NCBI GenBank assembly: GCA_964030785.1
Contig: OZ034968.1
Coordinates: 57,701,899 to 57,765,898 of the forward strand
DNA: 64,000 bases
Direction of reading: 5' to 3'
Origin: Siderastrea siderea
Lineage: Eukaryota; Cnidaria; Anthozoa; Scleractinia; Rhizangiidae
A program made the position numbers and the translations under genes. Below the pieces are notes generated by a model. The model did not search any database, was not told where the DNA came from, and saw only the letters and a list, made by a program, of their open reading frames with translations. Positions 23,438 to 34,100 of this stretch are shown one piece after another; position 1 is the stretch's first letter, and each line of letters starts with the position of its first letter.

Positions 23438-23611
23438 ATGCTCTTTCATTGGTATTTTGTCCGCCATTTTGGTCACAAGATTCCGCTGGAAAAGGTAACA
23501 CGGGCTCTAGGAACGGAGGCCAAATCTGGAAATCTGGGGACGAATTACAGCTACTTTCACTTCCGGTCCAACTGCTCATGCTCAGATTTCAGCCAATGAA
23601 AATGCGATCCG

Positions 23612-23684
23612 AAACGCTTTATCCCAGAGTCCCTCGTTCCCGACCGCTGGTCTAGGGTAACGTGGACTCTGGGAACGAGATTGC
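23612..23684 (-). repeat. 73-bp hairpin repeat, copy 2 (inverted)
   Basis: Perfect reverse complement of 17822-17894. Together the two copies bracket the RecQ / minus-strand-gene block. Confidence 0.7.
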
Positions 23685-24699
23685 TGTTTACGGTTCATTA
23701 TTTTGACTGAACCGTGAAAGTTCCTCTTGAATTTTGGCATCTGTCTGGCTTCGATACCAACTGGGAATGCCTTGAGAAATGGGTCAAGATTTAGGCAAAA
23801 CAAGCAGGCTTTTAAGTAAGTGGTCTTTATTAATTCCTGCGGTTTTCTGTTGAGGTGGCTGAGTCGCTCATATTGTGTGGTTTCAGGCATTCGACGCAAA
23901 GGAGGGAAGCGAGGACTCGAACGACCCAAGAACGAGCACATTTCTTCCCCGGGTAAGTGTGTTTCCCTTTTACCCGAGGAAGCCTCAGTTTACGTCTTGT
24001 TTTATGCGTTTAGGGTGAGACACCTCGCAAAAATTTATGGCTGCTTGACTGGTACTGATAATGTTACACAATGTAAAGTAAACTATTCTTACAACGTAAA
24101 AGCTTGTAGATTACGACTTTTTGTAAGCTTGAACTTAAGCTATAGATAGTTTAATGTTAAGCCTTGCACTTACCTGCAGTATTCTACGGCGACTGATATA
24201 AGCTTACGATTTTAAGCGATATAAGAGCGTATAGATTTTTACATTCGTATGTAGTAACTTGTTATGAAGACGTTTGGAATGTCCGTTTATAGAATACCTG
24301 CAGGGTGCCTAAAGTTCAAAACGTATTTTAAAAATGGAGCAAATTTGAATAAGTCTTCACACTAAATTCAAGGTTGGCACCAAGTGCCAAATTGTAAAAT
24401 CTTAAGCTTAGTTTTAAAATTGTCTCAAAAGAATGGAATAATATTAATTACCTAAACTGTTATAGTATGTTGCAACTTCCATTTTATAAAATATTGAAAA
24501 AGAAACGTTGCCTTAGGCATTTTATTTTACTATGTACGTACATGTATATGTACCTTTCATTTGACTGTTTACACTTGGGGTTTGTCAACAAAACAGACCT
24601 TCCCAAAAATCTTCCAAACATGTGCATTGCTGAGACAAAGTTTGCATCCTCCAGAATACATGTACAATGTACACGTGCCTGTGAAATTTTTAAGACTAT

Positions 24700-26272
24700 G
24701 GGGCTGTTTACATGGAGAGAGGAAGATCCTAGAAGGGGAAATGCAGAAATTTACATGCAGAAATTTTGGTCGGGTTGGTTACCAAGTGGAGAAGGAGAAG
24801 TCGGAATAAAAAAATATTGTTGGCCTTTAGCAGCTGAATGCCCGGTTGCTACAATGTTTGTTTTTCTGTCCCTAGTACTAGGATCGTCTGAGCAAAGGTA
24901 GTGTACATGGTGCTAGGATCTTCCTGACTCCCAGCTAGGAAGATCCTAGCGCTAGAAAGATCCTAGTGCTGGGGCCAAATACAACATTATTTTGCATGTG
25001 GCACTAGGATGGTCCACCTTCTACAGGCCTTCTGACAGGGTGCGCGGGTGCGGGACCGCACAATTTGGTCAAACCCGCACATTAACGCACAATTCCCAAA
25101 ACCCCGCAAAATCCCGCACAATACTGAAAGATTTGCTGAAACATTTAATTAAATCAGGACTCCTATTGATTACCAAGATTCCTAAAACGTTTTAGACTAT
25201 TTCCAGGCTATTTACCTTCCAAAACAATCGAGAAATCCCTCACTTTCCTCGATCGCTCGAGCGGATATAAAACGCAAGGCGTTCTTTCGTCACTCTGCGC
25301 GGCCTGGGCACTAGTGTCAGTTCGACCTACTTTTAGTCAACTTCAGTTATCGGGTTTTGTTTTCGAACGTACCGCTTCCTTGTTCAGTTAAATAATATGC
25401 CAGGAACAAAGAAGAAATACCGAAGAAATGAACCGTGGCACCGAAATGACTGTCACTGTTTCTGAATTATTTTCGCAAAGGACTGATCGAATTTGCGAAC
25501 TGACAAAGAAACTGAATCGTTAAACTTCGGTCGTCAGAAGAAAAACATACATGTAAACTGATCTGCATACTAGATTTGATTTTTTTCATTCAAGTGAAAG
25601 GCATTTTTATTCACGAAAATGCAAGTTCTACGATCTACTTGGTAAGTTGTTGAGGAAAACAAACGTGCCATCAAACACTGTATCAAATCACATTTAGCAC
25701 GCAATTTGCAAACATGTCGGGTTGTGTTTTTGCGGCTAACTTCGAAGAATTTGTGAACCTTTACGGGGAATTATTCACACTACATATTATTAATTTAAGA
25801 CAGCAAAACTACAGGGATTTTTTTATGAAGGAACTCGTTGAGATCGGAAATATTTTATACCGAAGTTTTATTTTGCTAAACGATCGAGTTTATCGTGCGT
25901 GTCACGCAACGTGATTTTGTTTATACAGACACAATTTTGAGTCAAACTACCCTTTGGTAAGAAAAAAAAGAGCCACAAATTGGCAACTACTGGGTATATT
26001 TCTATCGCCAAAGAAAGAAATTTAGTCGCATTTTTCATTTATACAGAATTTCCTCCCTGTCGGGTCTGGCTAGAACACTGGAGATTGAATATTTGGTTCG
26101 TCACAAGATTACGCAATCCCGCACAATTCCCCGCACAATCGACTTTTTTCCCCCGCACAATTTGCCCCCAAAATCCCGCACAATTTTAATTTTTCTCCCG
26201 CACCCTGTCAGAAGGCCTGCTTCTAGGATCTTCCTAGCACTAGGATCTTCCTCCCTCCATGTAAACAGCCCC
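24700..26272. mobile_element. Non-autonomous DNA transposon (outer element)
   Basis: Terminal inverted repeats: GGGGCTGTTTACATGGAGAG at the left, and CCTCCATGTAAACAGCCCC at the right end. Inside both ends are multiple copies of CTAGGATCTTCC in both orientations (24877-24970 and 26222-26252). It is interrupted by another element at 25024-26219, leaving about 377 bp of its own sequence. No clear target duplication is seen. Open frames inside read through the repeats and are not genes. Confidence 0.6.
25024..26219. mobile_element. DNA transposon nested in the outer element, 6-bp target duplication
   Basis: About 21-bp terminal inverted repeats beginning CAGGCCTTCTGACAGGGTG and ending with its complement. 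A CTTCTA direct repeat flanks it on each side (25018-25023 and 26220-26225). The subterminal regions are rich in GCACAATT / CCCGCA words, and a C-rich strand bias is visible at both ends. The 1196-bp interior holds no recognisable transposase. A solo end of the same family is at 33826-33928. The 6-bp duplication fits few superfamilies, so I leave it unclassified. Confidence 0.7.
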
Positions 26273-28298
26273 TACACGTATGCCTTCACTATTTTTCGAA
26301 GACATGACTCTCAGACTTGGCCATTGTTGCACCTTGCAGCAGTGTTGGTTTTACGCTTTCTGGTCATAATGTTTATTAAAAAAACTGAAGAAACAGTGAA
26401 TTTACAAAGAGTCATTTTGAAGGCTTGTCATTGTTGATCCTTGTTGCACACATGGCTTGAGTACTCTGAGTGTGAATTTATTGCTGAAAAAGCACGCTGC
26501 AGTATATAATTATACGTATCCCTTGACAGAAAATAAGAACATTTGATTTGGGGCTGAAAAACAGATACATTGTAGGTATCTTTTTTGCAATCTTATGTCA
26601 ATATTGTGTCCTAAAGAGAAAATTAAACAGTTTTTGGTGTTCTTGCATGTTTTTGTAGTTGACAATCCCTTTTAAAGTTGGATTAAAAATGCTTCAGCTT
26701 GTATTTTCATTTTGTAACTGCTCTGACAAATACAGTGTATCAAGGGAACAATTTATAATGAAATTATAGATTGCTTCTGCTGATATTTTTAATAACAATA
26801 TGAAATATTTGCATTGTACATGTACATGTAAATTTACATGTTCAAGTATGTCAAGATTATTTCCTTAAGTTAATTTGTTCCAAAAGGGGAGTTATATGTA
26901 TCATAGTTACTATATTTTTGCTACACTTTCGTTGTAGATAAATTTTTGCTTGATGTTGTATATGTCTTAGAAAATTGCCTCAGATGTTTTGTCATTCAGC
27001 TGTGCCGTTTGTTTTCTTGTCCTTATCTGCTTGTGTACATGTTCGAAGGTAGAGCAGTAATTAAAAATAATTTTCAATGAAAAATATGATTTCTGTGAAA
27101 AAATATCCATAAATTTGATTATCACTTGGGATTCTTGGTTTTTTTATTTGAAAGCTTAAAAATACAATGTACACTTGTAACATGGCTTTTACTTTTTTAT
27201 GGTTGTAGATCTCATTAAATTGAAAATTTTCTTAAGTTTCTTTTCTCTTAATTCATGTACATATGGGGATTGGGTATTTATCTGAACTGTTTACAGCCCT
27301 TTCAGAAAGTCTCGTACGTAAAATTAATGTAAAGTTGTATATCTTGAATTTTTTATGAGCCATACAGGAATTTTGACCACTCTTTCATGTCTCTGGGTTT
27401 GTTCACACCATTTTTTATCAAAAGAAAACAATGAATGACTGAATGAATGACTTAGTAAAATTTTTATTTCTGTAATGAAAACATATTGCAGTAGTTTTAT
27501 TTGAAAGCAGTTGTGGTGCCAGGGTACCACGGCCACTTACATGTAAATGTCTTCTTTAATATTCAAAATGTTTAAAGTATGACTGCACTTACACCTGCCA
27601 ACAATGTGACTGTAGGCATGAAAACATGTTACAGTCATGGTTTTATTTTTATGTGATAGTTAATGAGAGATGTTTTTTCTGACATCTAAAGGTTCATGCC
27701 ATAGTTTGAATCAAAGTACAGTGTTATAAAAAATTACAACATTTCTTTGTTTTATGACCAAAGCATTTGGAACTTTTTATCAAACAAACTGTACAATGTA
27801 CATGTCTCAAACAACGTCCTTAACAGATCTAGGTAAGAGGAATTGGTTCAATGACTACAAGTCATCAACTGGTGATAGACAAATACTGTACACATACTGT
27901 ATATGTATGTATTAGTGTTTGATACAGAATCTCCACAGAAGTCACCTTTAAAAGGTCAACAAAAATGCTTTATGGTTAACTATTTAATTGACAACAACTT
28001 CCTCTGTAGATAAATACAACTTAGGGACAAGTGACCGTTACACATGAATATACTGTACATGTCTGTCTGACTGACTCAGCCAAATCTACGTGTAGTATAC
28101 ATTCAGTGACTGTCTCACAGATGGAAGGTTGACAACAAAATGTTGACATTTGCTATCAATCTCAAGTCGATTTTCTTTTAAAAAGAAAACCTACTTTGTT
28201 TGTTTATTTTTGACCTGTATGTTGAAAAGATAGGGTCTTAGCCAGCCTGCAGTTTGTCGCTTTCTATGTTTTTTTGTATGTATGTATGTATTTTTGAT
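26273..28298. other. Non-genic, A+T-rich stretch
   Basis: No gene. Notable only for repeated ACATGTA / GTACATGTAC palindromes (for example 26817-26835 and 27538-27546). Confidence 0.5.
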
Positions 28299-28434
28299 CC
28301 GGGGGGGGAAGTCCCATGTGAGATGGGCGGGAATGCTCGTCGGAAAATTTGAATTAAAGCTTTTCTAAAACAGACGGAGAATGCGAGACGAGGAGCATCC
28401 ATGCACATTTCACATGGGAGTACATCCCCCGGGG
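28299..28434. mobile_element. Short MITE
   Basis: CCGGGGGGGGAAGTCCCATG at the left is mirrored by CACATGGGAGTACATCCCCC at the right; inner parts also pair (ATGCTCGTC with GACGAGGAGCAT). Total 136 bp. Confidence 0.6.
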
Positions 28435-28912
28435 AATTTATGTGGCACTATGTGGCACCAATCAGATTGAGGCTACTAAGCTAAGAGTACATTCTACCAA
28501 TGAAAAAGGTTAAGCTTACCGGCCATGTTGAATGTACATACACTGTATGAGGACGGAAACGATCAGCGCAAATGTGCTTTTCTAGTTTTTCCTCTCGAAT
28601 ATTGTGTTTTCATTGAAGGCTTGGTGTGGTGGAATTGATGGTAATTTCCTAAAGCTATTGTAAGGGCAGGTAAAATTGAACTTTGTCGTGACATACAGTG
28701 GAACATGAGTACATGACAAAAACAATTAACCTCGTTCCAAAAATAGACTTGTTGATGAGAAACTGTAATTTAATTTGTTCTTTTATGATTTGTGTTATGA
28801 AACAGCTGTTTTGGTTATGTACCTTTGAGCAAGATGTTGGTTGATAGATTGTATCCGTGCTTGGTATGGATAATTTTGACTGTACTTTGCAAGGTTTTTG
28901 AAACAGCTTTGT

Positions 28913-29219
28913 TTGGTAATTTGAAATTTATAGTGACGTGTTTATAAGATTGCAATTGCGTAAATTAGCTTGTTTATTCAAGCGTGTCAGTAGGTTTTTA
29001 AACCTGTTTTCTCTTCCCGTAATGTGGTTTAGTTTTAGTTTACGATGTTGTGTCCATGATTTATATCCACAGATTTTCCAGCCGACATAGAAATGATTTC
29101 GTTCTTGGTTTTATCATATACGGGAACATATGGTTTTTGAAATTTTTTAGTGACGTGTTTAAGATAGCAATTTGCATAAATCAGCTTGTTCAAGCGTGTC
29201 TGTAGGTTTTTAAACCTGT
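28913..29219 (+). repeat. Direct repeat of about 90 bp
   Basis: The segments at 28913-29010 and 29132-29219 share TAGTGACGTGTTTA, CAAGCGTGTC and GTAGGTTTTTAAACCTG in the same order, about 218 bp apart. Confidence 0.65.
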
Positions 29220-29495
29220 AATGTATACAGTAACATAGCAAGTTCACGGTACACGTAAGCTCGGAAACTTTGTTAACTGCAAAACCAAAATGTACTTTTG
29301 AATCATCTGGCAAAAGAATATGAAATACTCCCAGAAGGTGCGAATCGAAATTGTTCGAGAATTCCTTTAATACTGCGGGGCATTTTTTGGAGAACTTGGT
29401 GCCAAGCTGCTGGCCTTGTCATCTTAACACAACAAAAAGTGAAAAGTCCTAAAAAGTACAACAAATCACAGTTTACTTAAAGAAAACAAAATACC

Positions 29496-29554
29496 AGTCT
29501 GCATAGTCTGCGTAGTCTGCATGGTCTGCAGTCTGCACAGTCTGCAGTCTGCAT
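29496..29554 (+). repeat. AGTCTGC minisatellite
   Basis: Seven imperfect tandem copies of an AGTCTGCAT-like unit. Confidence 0.8.
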
Positions 29555-29877
29555 TTTAACATGACTCCAATGACTGTCCTCTCCTCAAATTATTATCTGC
29601 TACACTTGTTTCTTTCACATCTTGTTGTGACCTCGATTTATATTCTTCAGTAATATGCAGACAATCATTAGTTGACCTTAACTGAGGTTTCAGTTTTAGA
29701 TTTAATTTGAAATTTTTATGCAGTCATTTTGTTCTAGTGTCAGTTTGACTTTTTAGTCTGTAGCCTACTAGCCCAATGGTTGCTCTATCTCCAATTTTGG
29801 TCGAACTGGGTTTTTAGCGGGATGTTGTTTTGCATTCCAAGGGTATTGCTGAGTGAACGTAAAAGCTGTTTTAGGCT

Positions 29878-30554
29878 AGTTCAGATGCCGTACCTCTTAT
29901 GGGCCGTACCAAATACATTTCACTCCTAGGTCGTATTTAAGTGGCAAACTTTGCCGTACCCTGAGATTTTGGCTTGCCTATAATTGAAGGGCCCGGTGGA
30001 AAAAGGGCGTAAGTGACGATTTGAGGTTAAAATCGAAATTGCTCCTATTTAGCTGAACATTGGCACACAGGCTGGTTTTCATGTGAGGAACGCCGTTGCG
30101 CACTTATTTCTTGACCTGAGATCTAAAATTTGAAGAATTAGCGTATTACTTTTGCGTGAAAAGTGTTGTTGAACTGAACTCGCTCAAGTGATGCGTGAAA
30201 GATTTCTTTTGTTCTCTGCCTGAACTAAAACAAAGGAATTCAACCTAGAATCCGCGGTCCTGTTGTTTTCTTTGTGTCAGTTTTAAGCAAAAGTAATACG
30301 CTAATTCTTCAAATTTTAGATCTCAGGTCAAGAAATAAGTGCGCTACGGCGTTCCTCACATGAAAACCAGCCTGTGTGCCAATGTTCAGCTAAATAGGAG
30401 CAATTTCGATTTTAACCTCAAATCGTCACTTACGCCCTTTTTCCACCGGGCCCTTCAATTGAAATCTGTCGAAAAAACTCATTTGGACACCGTGCGACTG
30501 CCAGAAAACTACATACTACTTGGTACGGCACATGGGAGGTGCGGCATCTGAACT
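29878..30554. mobile_element. 677-bp fold-back element with long inverted arms
   Basis: Ends AGTTCAGATGCCG and CGGCATCTGAACT. Inner arms 29982-30155 and 30287-30461 are about 174 bp each and differ at about one position by eye. The outer parts pair less well. The central loop is about 130 bp. Open frames inside the arms are mirror artefacts. Confidence 0.7.
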
Positions 30555-31124
30555 GGGCTTTATGCACTCAGGTGCTCTTGTGGAATGGGAAGTATTTGCA
30601 AGAATAATCGCGTGTGTTGTTTTGTCCTTAGAGTATGCCTTAAAAATCGCAAATAAGCGAGGATAAGACTTGTCATTTCAACATAGGTCAAGCATGCAAT
30701 TCATGCCTATGTTTTATAACCAGCAACTACATGTAATTAAAATTGTTATGGATAATTAACTCCCTCATCTAAATTTGCAAAGGTCCTTAAAGTTGTAGTT
30801 TATTTCTGTTAAGGCTAATGCCCTATCATAATGATCTACATGTATCATGTCTATGGAGCAAGACTGAGACTTTTAGCTTTTCCCATTTGTTAAAAAGAAT
30901 CTGTACCATCACAATGAAGAGAAATACATGGATCAGTGAATACAGTCATACAGCTGTAACTACATGTGTACATTCAGATGTTTTGGCTTCAACTTTCTGT
31001 TTAAAATCAGTAACACTTATTTAATATTACAATGTACTATAAATGTATGAGTACAGACCAGTTCAAAAAAGTACATGTAGTTCACTCTCAGTATATTTAT
31101 CTTACTACCTTCTGCCCTTGTTAG

Positions 31125-34100
31125 ATCACAGCAGCACACAATCCAGTCTGCATTTTGGAGTAAGAGTTGAGGGTATTGAGGAGCTCATGTCAAGTACCAA
31201 ATTTTCAAGACAGGAGTTACAAAGAATGTACAGAGGGTTTAAAAATGTAAGTCAGAGATAGCACTAAGGAGTTTTTGCTCTGGGCCCTGGGACCCGTGAC
31301 AGGGTCCGACAAATATTATTTTTTGGCAAAACTTGTCCCTGGGCAAGTGGCATGCAAAAAGCACTAATTTTGCCCAGCAGGATGAGTTGGTTGTCCAATA
31401 TCACTTCTGAAAAAGTATACCGATTGGAGTTCATGGAATTTTATTTTAGGAAGTAAACGAGAGTAGTGTTATTTAAATAAAACAAAGTCAGCAAACTTGG
31501 ATTTGTAACTGATATTCTTTGTTAAAATGACTTTTCAACCTTTATTTTTGCTCGTTTTGCAAACGAACTGTAGCTTTTCCAAATGCTGCATCCTGTGGCA
31601 CATTGATACTGCCATTCTTCATCACACAAGCAACATGATTTGTGCTCTTAGCATGGGTGTAAAAGGAGATCCTTTTTGATCCTGTCACCACCTAATATTG
31701 GTGGACTCTGTGTGTCACTTATCGATGTTTGGCCACTTACAACAGATTCCAAATAGATTTGACACCTCAAACACTCCGCTCTGAATAAAGTGATAACCAG
31801 GGAAATTCCTTGGACCAGCTTGTTTGGAAAAGTCTTCGGCATCATACTTTTAACGTGAAATTTTGGTTTGCGCTTTGAACGTTTTTCAGAACTCGTGTGA
31901 GAACTCTCGGAACATTCTGTTACAAACTTCTCCATCTCTTTGCTCTTAAGACGGACGAGCACGTTGTCATTAGTATAGCAACCTGGCTTTTGTGGTCTTC
32001 GTGGAAGAACTGGGCATGAAAGTTATGAAGCAGTGTAAAATGGCAATCGAAACAGAGAAACGCGGAGGGACAAAACTCACCACATGTCCACGAAATGACC
32101 TTAGTTTATAGTACTTTAAAATGTTTCAGTAATCACTAAAAAGGGTAATAATCCAATAAGTATCATTTATTTGCATACACTAACTCGTCAGTCAAAAGCT
32201 ACAGCCAGGTGGGCTTCTTCGAAAAATAAAACACTTGCCCTGTAATTTGTCCGGGCTACCTATTTGTCGGACCCTGCCCTAAGTTTTGCTTGTTTGGGGT
32301 CCCAGGAGTTTTTTAGGGGTCCTTTATGATACTCTCCCCTCCCCCTCCCCCTCAAAAAATATATATGTATGTACATGTATATAATCTCGGTGATCTGTTT
32401 GGTGATTCATCTTTGATGGCGGGAAAATGTTTCAAGTCACTTTCAAAATGGCTGCCACCTGTGTCAAGGAGACTTGATAATATTGCAGGTACCAGGGTAA
32501 CCAGGATGTGTGGACAGTAGATGGTACATGAAAGTGCAGTGTCTGATAATCTTTCAGTGTTTTCAATGACAGTGAGGGTCAATGAGAAACAGTGGCTGGA
32601 AAACACAAACAGTGGCATTCCTTTAATTGACCTAATGCAATCACCTCCTTTCAGACCCATCAAAATGCTCAAAGTTTTTTTCCTGTTCTGATTTGTTTCA
32701 AAAAGCTGGTAGTGGAGAGAAAAGAAGAAAAAATTTTAAAAAATCAGATGACAGTTGGGATAAGGCTAAGGGGAAACCAGTCAAATTCCCACATGCCTGA
32801 GGCATGATGTCATGCATTCGTCCAATCAATATTCAGTTATCCGATTGAGTTTCATTTTGAATGTTTCATTCTTCACTTGAAAAGTGGATCATTGAATCAA
32901 ATTTAATGAAATCAATAATGCAATAATCAACTTCAAATTTTTAGGTAGGAATGCTTGACGTGGTTTCACTGTAACATTGCTCTGTCAGCCCTGTCATAAT
33001 GTGCCGACAGCCGACAATTTTGCCGTCTACAGACAATCTTTTTTCCGCTTGCTTCACACTGGAGTTCCTAAGGAACCTCCTAGCAGAGAGAACGACTCGG
33101 TCCTTGCTGCCTGCTTCTTCTGTTATGTTGCCTGCTACTACAAATCATTTTGACAGGGCTGCTCTGTTAACAGTAATAGCACAAATTAATTAAAAGGAAA
33201 GCATAATTTGTACACTCTACATGAAGATAGAGTATATTAATATAAACACCCAATTAATAACACTATGACTAAATGCATGTATTAAAACATGATCAAAGTG
33301 TGCCTTTAATTCAATGATTGTTACATTGTCAGGAATGTCCAAATGGAACAGTTGACAAAGATACATTTAAAAGAATTTACTCCCAGTTTTTCCCATATGG
33401 AGGTATGCCAATTCTTGTAAATGAGTGTTAGATATGGCATAAGAGCATAAGATCAAAAAATGAAGGATTCATTTAATTCAATTCACACCTGCCTAAGAAA
33501 AAGTTATTAAATTTGTGTAATTATGTAAGTAAAAAAGTAGAAAATTATACTTAAAAAGATAAAATATTCATTTGATTTAAGAATTCATTAAATTAATTAT
33601 GGATGCGAATGTAATTAAAAATTACTTGTGTGTGAACAAAGTGGTCATCACTTAAAATGGTAAATCAAAGTTACTTTTACTTTTACTTAATTGTTTACAC
33701 ATACACATTGCTTACACATTGACTGTATAGAACTGTGTTAATTTTACATGTACTTTTGTATTTTTTTGAATGATGGTTTAAAATCAACAGCAATATGATT
33801 TAATTAAATGTTTAAGCAAATCTTTCAGTATCGTGCGGGATTTTGCGGGGTTTTGGGAATTGTGCGTTATTGTGTGGGTTTGACGGAATTGTGCGGTCCC
33901 ACACCTGCGCACCCTGTCAGAAGGCCTGAATATCAGATCAGACGTTTAGCCTCATTCTTTATAAATAATATTCATGAACAGTGAAATTAATAGTGGATGT
34001 TGTATACAAACGTATTTTATGCTTCAATTTATACATACAGATGAAATTAGAAAATAAAAGCAAAACTTATGTGGTTTTCTATTGAACTATTATCAACTGA

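Larger units (their letters stand above)
22862..24699. other. Non-genic stretch with two hairpin repeats
   Basis: No gene is supported. It contains the hairpin repeats at 23378-23437 and 23612-23684; the rest is A+T-rich. Confidence 0.45.

Noticed and set aside
29298..29480. Candidate N-terminal exon for the KChIP gene
   Set aside because: There is no NCS-like N-terminal sequence, no matching phase 1 donor, and it lies next to a minisatellite.
31043..31124. In-frame ATG upstream of the first KChIP exon seen
   Set aside because: The acceptor ttgttag at 31124 gives an exon one codon short of the family's 125 nt in the right phase. The sequence before it reads as intron.
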